Source: Neodontobutis hainanensis (Eukaryota > Chordata > Actinopteri > Gobiiformes > Odontobutidae). Taken from it: a DNA stretch of 64,000 nt. The position numbers and the translations under genes were made by a program. Position 1 is the first letter of the stretch. Every line of letters starts with the position of its first letter. Below the pieces are notes generated by a model that saw only the letters and a list, made by a program, of their open reading frames with translations, was not told the origin of the DNA and ran no database searches. Location: contig JALDNG010000507.1 in assembly GCA_024349245.1 (NCBI GenBank), positions 1-64,000 of the forward strand, in the 5' to 3' direction. Below, one piece after another: positions 51,230 to 64,000 of the stretch.

Positions 51230-54200
51230 CGTTTCAGGTAAAATTAACGATCAACAATATTTATCGGATAGGCGGCTCGGAGAGGTTGAGGTTTATAAAA
51301 ACAATAGTTATCATAATTATATTCAATAAATTTCCTACTGATATCTCCCAAATAGCTCAGGAACAACGTGATCCCTCCTGTTTTCTTTGATTTCAGCTGA
51401 TGCTTGTGTTATCGTACAAACTACCATTATTCTTAAAATCTTATGTTTGTAACTATTCCTAAAATGAGTCCCAGTATCCCAAATGATTAAAGGGCTGCGT
51501 TTTCACAACAATCAGTATTATCGCTATTAGCACGAAACTTTAATATATTAAAAATATTGCGATTATAATTAAAAGATCAAATAGAGTACATTCAAGACTA
51601 GTTCTGTCTTTCAAAGTGGGGGAGTAATTTAAAACATCTAAATTTCAGGATTTTGCGCATTCGGCAATGACTGAAAATTAGAATAATTTCCTAAAGAATT
51701 TTTAATCATGCAAAAATTAAAACATGAAGATTCTATAAATCGTATGGTAATCTAAATTATAAGTCAATTTGTAAATTTATTAATTGATTACATATGAAAT
51801 AATCGTAAACAGTATAACTATTGCGCATGAATAAAGCATGTAAATTTTAATAAGTCGGACAGACTAATTTTCAATAATAATTCAAATACTTTTATTTTCT
51901 CTGAATATCCTTAAAATGAAATTTTTACAATTGCTTTGTTTTCAATGTTTGTGGTTAAATTTTGATGCCTTGTAGCATAAAAATGACTTTTTCTACTGTA
52001 TTTTAAAAATTTAAATGCTTAAATATTGAGATTTTAAACAATTCATTTTTATTCGCGACGTATTAGAGTTCTCGAAAAGTGGATGCGGCATGGGTCGCTA
52101 AATTGCATTGTTACGAAAATGTAATTCGCCGAGCCACTTATAGTGTTTCTTTTAATTAGGGGACGATTAATTTTAATCATTCCATGTATGAAAAAGATAC
52201 ATAGTACGTACAATAAAAAAAACACAAATAGCTATGTAATGTAATCCTTGTTTCAAGTTGATGATGGTTTATCCTTATTACAAAATAAATGGTCAGTTAT
52301 ATTTGTATATCCGTTCGATTGAAATGACGTAGTATTTATTCCTCGTTTTGAATAAAAATATGTAACACAATGATGATGAATCGATGGAAATTTTGATGTA
52401 AAACGGTTTCATAAATTACATCTCGAAAAATAGAAAATCTGTAATTTTATTCCCAATGATGCGATTATGCGTAGATTGAAAAGATTTTTAGAAATCCGAG
52501 TTGGCTTGATAATCGATTCGGTGAATATAAAATTAAAGATCCATACTCTCTTTCATATTTATATTGTTTGCTGGATGAAAATAATAAAACTTAATGATAT
52601 GATCAGAAAATTTCATAAAGCCTACCGTCAGCTCTTTGAGTAATATCCTGATATATTTCATCCATGTATTCTTATATAACACGATATCTTTATTTTAATG
52701 CAAAAGTTTTAATGGTATAAAATGAAAAACGTGAAATTTATTTGAAGCCTCTTAACTTCCTGTACATCATATTTATTTAGGATTATTTTTCACACGATAT
52801 ATATTTTCCAAGCATTAAAGTAAACACACATTACAGTATTACATGGTTTAACCGAAACTAAAAAGGGTATTTTGATAAATTCGATACTTTATTTAATTTT
52901 TTGAAAGATGAGGTTTGTATCTTTTATAACTAAATTCAGAAATCATGGTGGCGACAAGTAGAGATAAGTATAATATCATCCTTTCTACGAAAAACTAAAA
53001 ATTTAAAAAATTTTTTAATTTCATCATCTTTTATTTTCAAATATATTTAGTGTTGCTGGTTTAACGAAAAAAATCGTATAACCTCGTGAAACTAATACTT
53101 AAAACACGAAAATTTCATTTTTTCCAAACTCAATATGGTGGTATATTACAACGAAAATATTGATATCTTAAAGTTAAAAAGACTAGGTTTTTGATTTCTT
53201 TAAATTCGAATTCTTCAGTATAAAACTCTCAACCAATAAAAATTATTCAAAAAGAATTTCTTAGCTTTATTATTTGCTACGTGTGATATTTGATAAAGAA
53301 GAATAATACTTAAATATTTTATAAATTCTAAAATTCGCATGCGCGCATATTTGAATGATGTTGTTTCTAAAGCTTTTATAATTTATTTAAATGTGTTAAG
53401 CCCTGATAAAAACCATAAGTAAAGGGCACCTAGGTCGTAAATATATCGGAATTAACATTCTGTAAAGGGTTCTAATTTATGTTTAATTTTTTGAATTGAA
53501 TTAACTGTTTGAAAAAATAGCTGTGTTAAATAGTTTCATGAAAATAAATGTTTTTTATTTTTAATCATAATTCAAAGGGATTGTAATGACAAAAGTATCA
53601 AATGTTTTGTACAATAAAATAAGTTAAATCCGTAAATGTTTCAGTTTTGTTTTTAACAATAAATAACTGAAAAGTAACATAATTTTTAGGGATATTTAAA
53701 AGTTCAGTTTCATTAAAATTTGTAGAAAGGAGATGTGATTTTCGTTTTTACCGCAACTTAACATCATAAATAGTAGTAATTGAATTATTTCTATTTTATT
53801 TACGCGTCATTGCCAAAAAAGAGTGATAATATCGAAATACCCTCCTTATATATAAGGTTTTTAATCTATATTTTAGTTGAATACATTTAGAACACGCAAC
53901 CGCATTTGTTAAAAAGGCCATTTAAATTAATAACTGCGTCCAGTTTTAAACTATCAATTCTTTACACGGTCAAAAGATGAGGTTTTAGTTCTGATCCTAT
54001 TTTCAGTCTGTAAATTGGCAAAACTTCATAAATGCAGAGTTATTTAAAAGTATTTTGGATATAAAAATAATATTAATAATGGAGATGGCGAACCTTAAAT
54101 TAACTCAAATAAATAAAATATGTGAGTAGGGAGTTGAAACGCACATTAATGATATCAGGAAATCCATAACAGGAATCACCACGATTAATAATAAAAATTT

Positions 54201-57200
54201 TAACGAATCATTTCTTAATTTATTTAAACTCTAAATGAACTCTAAAGATTTTAGTTGAATACAAAAGAATTTTGAATTTTCAACAGGGTGCCAAAAAAGA
54301 AAACATTTCTTAATTTGCACACATTTACAAATGGAAGTTTTTGACTCCATCTGATCTTTAATTGGTTATAATATTAAAATAAAAAATATCATAGCTTCTG
54401 GAATAGAAAATGATAAATATTGAGGAACCCAAAATTTAATATATTGAAAAATATTATTAATTCAGAAAATAACTTAAATTGATCTGAGCATGCAACATAA
54501 CGGTTTTAGTGGATTTTTGCACAACCGCGAAGTCGCGTTCGAAGTTCAAACAATGGAAAACTAGTTCTTAACAGAAATCCAAACCTATGGTAAATTTTAA
54601 AGCCAATGAAAATTTTTAAAGTTAATAAGCCAAAAGTAAAGAGATGAAAAACATAGTTAAAGCTAAAAATATTTGAGTTAAGTGCTTAAAATTTATAGAT
54701 TTTTTTATTTTTGCCATTTTCACACAAAGTTGTTTGAAAGATAATAATCTAACACGGTAAGCGAAAACCGAAAAAAACAGTTATCACGTGGATTAACTTC
54801 TGTGAAATTACTTAATCGGGAAAATGTGCAATTTTGAAAATCTTCATACAGTAAATGGTCTTTCGCATATTTCATGAATAAATAAGATTGAGAATCATTG
54901 TCGTTTTATGAAAAAAGTCCCAGACAGCAGGTATTTATATTAAAAGTGTTACTGGTAAATCTATTAGAATACAAAAAATTAAAATCTTAGAAAAAATTTA
55001 TGATTCAAAGTCGACATTTCATTAAAACTATAGACGCCTAATTTGGTCAATGTATGAATCCTTTTCATTACTCTTTCAAATTCATCCATCATATTTCATA
55101 AATATTGTACATTTTCTAAGATTCACCAAAACACTATTTTGTTACATTGGGAGTCATGTTCAAATGTATTATAACCTAGAATAGTTTTCATAACAATTTT
55201 AAATTGATCAACAACAGAAAAATATAAATTTTAATGGATTTTACAAATCTTTATCTTTTCAAATGTCAGAAACTTCGCTTTCTTTTTTTCATTATTTATT
55301 TGATAATTTCCAGTTTTACATTGTTTCCAATTTTAATTCAATCACTTTTCAACCCGAAAAAATCGAAATTAAAAGTCCGTAAGAATCAGATAATTGAGTA
55401 AAAAAATATTTGCTTTTATTTGTGAAATACTTATGTTCAGAATAGATATGGAACAATGACCATTTCAAGTCTGAATACCATGTTAGAAATCTCAGGTAAA
55501 TTTCAACGCTGATGGTGAAACGAGAAAGAAATAACATCAACTTAAATTCAAACGAAATAATGTTTAAATTAAAATAGAGTTAATACGAAAATGAAGTGTG
55601 CCAAATAACACACACGCGCAACCTCCAGATTGGAAAAACATTTCCCATTAAATGTTAGTAATAGGGAGCAAAAGTTTTGATACCGAAATAACAGTCAAGA
55701 AAGACTCAGTAAAAAATATTAAAAAATGTGAATTATGCTCAAACCTAAAAAGGTTATGAACAATTGGAAGCAACAAAATAATTCATAAGTGTGTGGAACC
55801 TTGAACGACGTCTCACTACAAAAATAGATTTGTAATTCTGAGTGAGAAAATTTATAAAACAAAGTAAATTGAGTTGAAACCAATTTTGTCAAATATTAAG
55901 CATGAGGTGATTTGAACTGGAGATGTAAGCCTACATCTTGACATTTTTCTATTGTATTTTGATCAATTTCTGGAAAGAAAAATTTAATTTCACGCAAAAC
56001 TGATGCTGCACAATCTATAAAATTCCTACGTAAATACCACTGCCATGTGCCACATTGCACACGTCGGAAGTGCCAAACATACCACGAAGAGTGTCTGGAA
56101 AATAGCGTTTTGCACTAGATAAAGAAATAGTTTTACACTGTCAATTTAGTTGGGCCCAACAACTTCCTAAACCTTTCAATTGCAAAATCGCCCTCCAGAA
56201 CCATCGGAACAACAGGACCACTAGATTAAAACAAAATTAAAACGTGGTCACAAAATTTACCAATCGGCGGTAAAAAAACTTACCTGAGATTAAAAGAAAG
56301 CTAAACCTTGATGCACTTTGTAAAAATCTTGCGCTGTTTCCATGTCGAAAGAAAATTCGCTCGATGTTATAATTTCGAAATGTTCAGATATTACTTTAAA
56401 GATTGACTGAAAATAAAAATTAAAAAACTTCTTTCAGTGCACATGAATAAGTTACATCCGGTTTCATAAATGCCACTGTATACCGACAGGCCATTAAGAT
56501 ATTTTTGAAACTTGTGACCTTAACGCTTGCGTATTAGCGCATTATTAATCAAATTCCACTTAAACTGTCATTAATCATTGAAAAATAGCCATTTGTGAAA
56601 GCACTTTGAAACGGGGTGCTCGGGGAATAAATCAAAATATAACCCACTATTTTTTGTTGTTTTTAATGGTAAGAATTAATGAGGATATTGTTGAAATAAT
56701 CAAGAAGTTAAAGGATTACGAAAATATCTAACGAGTTTTTTTATCTTTGATATTTAAAAGCTTATTTCGAAACATTTAATCAGTATAAATCAAGCCAGGG
56801 AAGTTTCAAGCTATAAGTTATAAATTCCAGGTGAAAAGTTTTTATGATTCATTTTAAAAAATCACTGAAATTTATTTTTCAGCATAAATTAAGAATTTCT
56901 CAATAACGGAGGGGCCAAAATTCAAAATACGTTAAACCTATATCATTTGATGAAAATGTACTTGGTTTTCGGAGAGTAAGATGTAAATCGATCAAATTTG
57001 TTTGTTTATCTGTTACTTTGAACTGCTGCAACATAGTGGCAGAGAAGAATATTCCGATGGGGTTGAGGGGATTATATATTGAAATTGGTGATGGTAGGTT
57101 TTAGGGAAGTGCCTGTATAACACAGGCGTTTTTGTAGACAAGCAATGGTTGTTTCGAGTAACTCGCATGATACTAACGACTGTCGTTCTTCTACAGGCGA

Positions 57201-57933
57201 AGGCACTAGACAGAACTCGGGTCATTCCAATAATTTTTATAAATATGCTTGGACAAAAAGTTATTTCTGGCTTTTTGGAGGTCATATAATATCATGAATG
57301 AAATGGACTATTCAGATCTGGAGGTCAATCATCAAGTTCATTTTTTTTGGCATTCAGACTGGAGGTTATTGCCAAAATATTGAATCGACACGTTGGAAAA
57401 TTAAGATGACACCATCAGATACACTCTTCATGTGATATTACAACCAACTCTGGTGTATTATGACTGACAACACGACCAAAAGCGGTAATGTTAATCGCTT
57501 TCTACTTTAATTTCATGAAATTAAAAATGTGCCAGTTCAAAAGGTAAAGCTATCGTTTTTTTCTATTTCCATTTTCATCCTTTGCGCACGTCTTTAGATA
57601 AAATGGATTACTTCAAAAGAATCGATGTACCAACAAGTCCTCAAAACGTGAGTAATATTGTTTTATATCTTCACAAATCTTTAATTTTATTATAATAATA
57701 GGAGTTTAAATTCTGAATTTTTTATGTATACTCTCAAGCTGAACATTGATTTAAATTATCGGCACTTTTTTACTTGCCAATCCAATTAAAAAGGGATTAA
57801 ATTTAATTCTATCATGAATTACAAACTATTTTTAAGTATTAATGTTTTAACTCAATATAATAAATTGGAGACCTCTCAATGACGTGTTGAATAAAATGAC
57901 TTAAAGATTTTTTGAACCGTCGTCTCCACATAT
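51230..57933. other. AT-rich intergenic DNA
   Basis: Upstream of the stress-protein gene, then about 6.5 kb of AT-rich sequence with stops in all frames. A pyrimidine-rich acceptor followed by ATG at 57603 begins a 15-codon frame (MDYFKRIDVPTSPQN) that meets a GTGAG donor, but no continuing exon was found. The minus-strand ORF 57013-57285 is GC-richer than its flanks yet has no recognisable motif. Confidence 0.35.
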
Positions 57934-58640
57934 TCAATTAAATGGCCAGTAAGTGAAGATCGATGGGTCCATGTCGTTCCATGTGTGTTTGTTTCGACTT
58001 TTTCCAACCGCTTTCAACATGGTTGGTGGTCGCAAATTTAACCAGGTCAACAAAATTTTTTTATGATTAAATGTTGAATTGGTGAAGCTGTCATCTACAA
58101 GTGTTTTGCGCGACTTCAGCATATCACAAGTTATCATTGAATCGGGCAACTCATGTCTTCTAATTATTCCATATGGTGTATCCTTCGAATGATCCGGTAT
58201 TTCCACAACAAATCCAACCTTTGAAACAACTTCATAGAAACAAAAAACCCATCGTTTAGATACTATTCTGCAAAAGTTAACTTTCCACCGCACTAACAGA
58301 GCCTAAACGATTTCCACAGCACATCCACTCCCTCCAAGTATCACATGATTTCGCAGGAAATGATCAGTTATTACATCCCTGCAAAGTTATTTCCAGTCAA
58401 AAACTGCCCTTGAGGTTGTTTTTTTAATTCTAAATGCGTCCCACCATACTTTTGATCGTCTCATAAAAAAATTATTTCTAAAATATTCGAAACAGGCAGA
58501 TGGCTAACCGGCATAAAAGTACCTTCCAGTAAACTAACTTCCTTCTACAGAAGTAACGCGAACAGCTGAAATAAAAACCGTGATTCTCGGAAATTTTCAA
58601 ATGCGGAAGAGTTATCCTACTACCGCATTAACATGTTCTC
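57934..58640 (-). pseudogene. Decayed Merlin/IS1016-type (IS1595 family) transposase
   Basis: Reading the minus strand downward, a cysteine-rich part (about 58500-58640, SCSRYFCRRK) is followed by VFDWK...LCRDVITDHFL, GGSGCAVEIV-stop, RWVFCFYEVVSKVGF, VEIPDHSKDTPYGII and RRHELPDSMITCDMLKS. These match the family's D-W-x-x-F-x-R block, G-G-x-G-x-x-V-E-I-D-E, RWVFGG and I-x-x-H-x-x-P-G-S-x-I-x-x-D blocks in order. The expected I-D-E is replaced by V and a stop, and two or more frameshifts separate blocks, so it is dead. The open part is 57934-58293 (119 codons). Terminal inverted repeats and target-site duplications were not found by eye. Confidence 0.75.
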
Positions 58641-59714
58641 CCGATTGGTGAAATGCCTAATTTTTGACCACATAAAATGGCATCTCCTTCATCGTTGACT
58701 CAAGATAAAAAATCTGCTGAGGTCATTTCATCCGAGTTCATTGTTTAAAAATTTTTTATAAATTATCGAATTAAATTTTAATTGCTTTTTAACGAGGGCG
58801 AAGTACACACGTGAAAAATCCTCTTTATTCAAAATTTTAATAAAGTTTTTTTTGAAATCGTCATATATCACGAAAAATTGTGTTTGTTTCTTAGGAAAGT
58901 TTTTCTGCTTATGACATTTTTTGCCTTTTAATTTCGCTTAAAAATGAAAATATGAATCTTCTGATATCTAGTTTTTAATTACGAAAAAGTTTCAAAATTT
59001 ACAGAAATATCCAAAACTCTTTAAAGTTCAGTTATTAAAAACACAACCTTACAAAGGAGTAAATTTATTTTCCCATCTGGGAAATTGCTTTCCTTCAACA
59101 AGGAGTGAAGGGATTGTCAGTAATCATATAACGTCATGTGGTGTGGAGATGGTAAAATGCAAAAATTGGTTCGAGGTGATGATCTTTGGAAATCACCGAA
59201 TCAAAGTTGTGGAATTAACGGCTTTCAATAAGTGAAAGATGCGTTACCTGATTAGAACATAAAAAACTCACCATATAAAGGCAATTCACAAAATTATACT
59301 TTTCATAAATTCGTTCATTCTAGAAATTTTAAATTAAGTTATATACATACACATCAGGGCAAATAAATAAAAATGAAACAGTTTTCTTTTGATATTTGTG
59401 TTAAGGAGGGGAGCAGCAAGGTAGTTTTACTCAGGTTCAAACCGATCAATGGGCAGGGCTTGACGTTCAAAATTGACGGGATAACTTTTGGCATGATAAA
59501 ATACTTCACAGCATGTTGGCCAATAAAGTGAGAGCTATGAGGGAGGGATGTGCGTCGAAATACAAGTGAGGCATTTTGAACCAACGAGGTCTCTCTCTCG
59601 CGATAGATACACATTTATCACGGTCATTTTATCAAGTATATAAGAAGTTTATGCCGTCGTGTTTGAATGATGGAAAAATATCAGTTTTCTGTTCAAAACT
59701 ATCACCACGTGAAC
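58641..59714. other. AT-rich spacer next to the Merlin remnant
   Basis: Contains a near-palindrome (GGTGAT...ATCACC at about 59176-59198) and a minus-strand ORF (59354-59614) without recognisable motifs. Parts may belong to the transposon, but no terminal repeats were seen. Confidence 0.35.
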
Positions 59715-59968
59715 ATGAATCAAAAGTTAACTTTTGAGAACCACAAGGTGGAGACATGTGTATAGTGAAGAACAAGCATGACAGTTGTCAAAATAAGGCT
59801 TCTAGGTTCTCACAAGTGGTAATCGGATATGGTTATATCAGTTTGAAGTTTTTTGAGAAAAGACGTCGACGAACTCGATACTTTTATTATGATTTTCGAC
59901 ATAAGATAAAAAATCTCCATAAAATCAGGTTAATTCAATTTTATTTTTTGATTGTAGCTTATTCTTGA
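59715..59968 (+). CDS. Candidate two-exon small basic protein, unidentified
   Basis: An 11-codon ATG exon (MNQKLTFENHK, 59715-59747) is followed by a 23-nt GT...AG interval (59748-59770) whose removal continues the frame for 65 codons to a TGA at 59968. The product would be 76 residues with a strongly basic patch (EKRRRRTR) and a hydrophobic end. A 29-nt GT...AG option near the 3' end would replace the last residues. The intron size fits this genome, but no homology or domain is recognised and chance cannot be excluded. Confidence 0.25.
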
Positions 59969-62900
59969 TTAAGACAAATAAGCCTATATAACATATTTGA
60001 TGATATTAATTCCGAAGATACACGAATGAAACATATTTCCTCAAAATAGATAGAGGAACACGACGAGAGTGAAATTATGGTCAACCCATTCATGATAAAA
60101 TGTTAACCGTTGATGGGATAAAGAACCTTCTTATATAGCGTTATTATAGTCTTTGTTAACAGCTAATAGAGAGATTAAAAATCCAACAGAATATAAAATT
60201 TTAATTTGATAAATATACACGAAATTTCTACGATTTAAATCTCCATTTACTTGTTCGCACATACAGATTGTTGCTCGCTCCAACCTCCAATCCAATAATT
60301 CAAGATAAAAAAACAAGCTTTTACTTTTACGTTATATAATATTTTTCTAGTATTGTAAATAACGTTGAAAGACGTCGAACTTCTGATTTATGAGTTCAAA
60401 CATGAGTTGTAACAACTATTTTGAAGATGAACAAAGTCTCGAAGGTTGACGATTTTTTCAATTTTTAGTTTTCTCAGCGCCCAAAATCAAGAAATATGTA
60501 CGCTTTGCCAAACAAATCAAAACTTCCCCCCACAATTATCAGACCCCTGACAAATTTCATGTTTTTATGCTCAAAGTTAAAATTCCGAATGGCATTTTCT
60601 CATTTTAGCTCAAAATCTCGAAACGTGCGATCATTCGTATCCAAATAACCATTGTTAAAATTTTAATTCAATCAAGAGGTAGAGTTGCATTTTGAGTTTT
60701 AAATACCCACTCATTAACAGAAATAAACATGCGCACTTATAAACTACCATGGCTTCTCACGAATGAGCTCAAGCATTGTTTCGGAATATACTAAATTACA
60801 AGACAACATATATTCATTTGATCGATCACCACATTTTGATACTTTTCGTAAATTATTTACATTCATAAATATCCTACAATCAAATCTGATGATTTAGCTA
60901 TCACCTTAAAAATGAGTTAGGAAGGGAAAAACAAACAGAAATATCAAAAGTGCCATATTTCACATTTTTCAATATTTTAATGGACCAGTTAAGTCAGATA
61001 AAAATACCATTGCTTTTTTAAAAATTTGAGTATTGAAAACATGTCATCATTGTGGATCACAAATTATTTTATACATTTAAAACCACGGTAATATAGACAC
61101 GCGTGCGTGCGAGTTTGTATATTTTTGTTACTCTCTTCCATTATCCAGGACATTTGACTTTTCTAATTCATTAAAATTTTAAACTTTGTAAAACTTACTG
61201 ATTCATAAGTATATCTCTATGTTTTCTCATTATTAAAAGCGAAAACTGTTAATTTTATAAAAATTGTAAACATTTTACCTTATAAGATTGTATGTGCTTG
61301 AATTATTTCTTTGAATATCCACATGAAAATAACGTTTGAGAGATAAAAATTTTAAATTTAACACCAATCTCAGCTTTCTTTGAAATATTATAAATAATAA
61401 CAGGGGCAAATTTATCACACGTCTAAACGATTTTAAACGATATTACCCGAAAAACTTGTGTTTAACAATAAAATAATATTTTTGGGAATTTGTATGTTTT
61501 AAATTTCAGCAAGAAGCTCGGAATTCATAATCTCCAAAACTGCTCGAGAACTTTAAAAAATGATATTTAAATAAATTCTGAAAATTTACAAAAATCAAAA
61601 CAGTTAAATTAATAAGATATTCAACAGGAAATGCAATTTATAAATTTAAGGCTAGTTTTAAGTTGAAAAACGAAATCTTTGATGAACCAAACTATGACAA
61701 CCATACAATTTGCCGCAGTTCTTACAACGTACATAAATTTAAACCGTTAAAAATATAAAAAAACATTTTTTGGTAAAAATGGTATAAAAATATCAAAATT
61801 TGCTAATTATAGAACACTTTTATTCCTTGTTTAAATTTAAATAAGCACTAATGATATCAAGTGAAAATTGTTTCCTCTCCCTCTCGCCAAGGCAGGATTT
61901 GTTCTGCTCAGATCAAACATGATGAACTCATTGGTTCTACATTAAAAAGGTTACATTTTATTATATATTTACTTTTTTAACATATATGATCAAATCTTAC
62001 TTTTAACATCCGTCAAGTTTAAAGTTATTTATCTAAAAGATAAAAGTGTATCGACCATTCACTATAAATAGCTCGTGAACCATACAATTATATTTTTGAT
62101 AAACCCACTTTAAGTTTTCACAACACTTTGGCAGATACGAACTAAACTAAATACTGTTGAGTTCGCATATTTATTTACATCAACGATAAAAACCCAAAAG
62201 GAAATTAAAGAAGCAGTTAAGTTTCAAATAAAAATCTCCTTAAGGGGTTACGCTGAAATTTCCCATTTCTGATATTACCTTTCAAAAATCAAATAACTAA
62301 TGACCAAAAAGTTATTTTATATTTTATTTATTAAAATTAATGTTTATCCGCATAACTTGCCGCATTAAATACAATGGTGGTTTCTAAATAAAAAGCCGGA
62401 ATTCTTGAGTAATAAAAAGAGATTATTTTTATAAATGTTTGATTTTATATTAGTGAGCACGAGGTATTTGAAACTAATCTGATTGCGGCTGGATAACCGC
62501 CAAGTTATGGACGTCCTGCTGATAATTATTCTTAATTTTAAGACTGGTTGTTTTTTCATCTTTATTCAGGTTTGTTTAAAAATTTTGCGCTACTTCTTTG
62601 TCGACTACCTTGTCTATAACGTTATGCAGCACAGATCGAGATATAAGGATCATGACTAAACGTACACCGCCTAGTGGAATGGTTGGTTGAATTTTTTATC
62701 AATAATTTTTCATATCACCTTTTAAAACAATCAATAGGTATAGTTAAAGAAGTTTCTAAAGCTTGCACCCTTTTTCTGACTTCTATTGAATTCAAAACGT
62801 ATTTTTTCAAGACCAGAGTTGTCAAAACTAATCAGCCGCCTTCCGAATGGCGAAATCTTAATGATAAAACAGCTCGCATGTTACATTTGATAATTAAAAC

Positions 62901-64000
62901 TCACTATTTTTGGATGACATATTGAAATAGCTTTAACTGAGAGTTTCTAAAAATGTTTAAACTGCACACTTTCAAGTGTAGACTCACTCTCAGATTAGTA
63001 TTAATTCATAAAATTCTGAAGCTAACCTTGAGAATTGTTTGATTTACCAGCAAGGATGTGGGCAAAAAGACCTAATTAGAAGATTATGGACCCTAAAATT
63101 ATCTAAAGCACAATGTTTTTGTTTTTAATGAGAGCGTAAAACAGAGAAGAAGTCAAAAATCCCTATTCTAAGTAAATTTGTCAATAATTAGTGGTAATTG
63201 AAGAAGTATCTCAGTTTTCGATCATATTCGGAAGCTTAAATGTCAGCGATTGATAAATAATTAAGGATGACAACTCCAAAAACTTTGTTTTTAGCTTTAT
63301 GGTTATCAAATTAATAAGGTTGAACACGCATGCGACTATTTGAAAAATAACAATCATAAGTTGAAAAATAAAGTTTTCTATCAATCTCGAAACCAGTGCA
63401 ATCAATTAGGGAAATTAAAAATTATCTGTTTATGAAAAATACCAACCAACCGTTCGAAAATAAAATTAACGAGAAATCACTCAGAATGAAGCTGACATAA
63501 ATAAAATATCTGTACAGAAGATGTAAAAAGCGCATGTAAAAACTTGAAAATCTAAAGGAGAGACCAAAAATATAAATACTATGCGATTATGATAGATATA
63601 GAATTTTATCAAAAATATTTTAAAGCTGTTCTGTTTCAGCCATAGCTTCCAGTTTAAAAAAAGCTATTGGGTGATATACCCGCTGTCAAAAGTATCTACA
63701 AAGTGGGCTTATATTTCCTCAAAAGTGTTATAATTATGGACGATCTAGATTTCATTTGGAGGAAAGGAACATATATATGGATCTTAAGACAAAAAAGATA
63801 TGGCAACGCCTTATGAGTCTTCGAAATTCTAGTTAAACAGGTACAATTGACAGATATCTTCAAAATTTCCACCGTGCTTAAAAGCTAACATTGTAGTTCA
63901 GGGAAAGTTTAAAACAATACATGATACAAATGTGGAAAATGCGAATTTGTATTGGAGTTTGAAAAAAGAGAATTACGATGGAAACTTTTTTCGTCGAAGA
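59969..64000. other. AT-rich DNA to the right edge, with one possible integrase fragment
   Basis: Mostly featureless. The plus-strand ORF 62674-62925 ends in TRVVKTNQPPSEWRNL and more, loosely like the linker before the integrase core of Gypsy elements (P-x-x-PW-x-x-x). It is too short to be sure. The last 350 bases are less AT-rich but broken in all frames. Confidence 0.3.

Overview
This is AT-rich, gene-poor eukaryotic DNA from a very small or reduced animal genome. Six ORFs or spliced gene models are confident or reasonable, and five of them match conserved eukaryotic or animal proteins: ORC2 (left edge, minus), IMP3 (30.2 kb, plus), a Hakai/CBLL1-type RING protein (40.2-40.8 kb, minus), Enhancer of polycomb (48.9-50.4 kb, minus) and a universal stress protein (50.7-51.2 kb, minus). 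A sixth, on the minus strand at 5.5-6.1 kb, has several exons but is not identified.

The most informative signal is the intron size. ORC2, Enhancer of polycomb, the stress protein and the Hakai homologue all become full-length, collinear proteins only after removing GT...AG introns of about 19-25 nt. Ordinary ORF calling therefore hides most genes here, and only the single-exon IMP3 and the long last exon of Enhancer of polycomb stand out. Introns this short in animal genes are known from dicyemid mesozoans, so a dicyemid (Dicyema-like) source is my inference. The sequence itself shows only the introns and the animal-type genes.

Layout: ORC2 leaves the window on the left (1-763). An unidentified micro-intron gene lies at 5.5-6.1 kb. 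About 24 kb of mostly featureless AT-rich DNA follows, up to IMP3. A dead Ty3/Gypsy LTR retrotransposon (gag, protease, RT, RNase H, integrase, with many stops) lies at 32.8-36.6 kb. The Hakai homologue is at 40.2-40.8 kb. A second integrase-like relic and a small DSG-containing ORF are at 43.1-45.0 kb. The stress-protein gene and Enhancer of polycomb sit head to tail about 225 bp apart at 48.9-51.2 kb. A decayed Merlin/IS1016-type transposase is at 57.9-58.6 kb. The rest is AT-rich DNA with faint traces of old retroelements.

The recognised genes are housekeeping functions that do not form one pathway: replication licensing (ORC2), 18S rRNA processing (IMP3), the m6A writer complex (Hakai), NuA4/TIP60 chromatin acetylation (Enhancer of polycomb) and nucleotide-binding stress response (USP). 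I found no CRISPR array, rRNA, convincing tRNA or bacterial-type operon.
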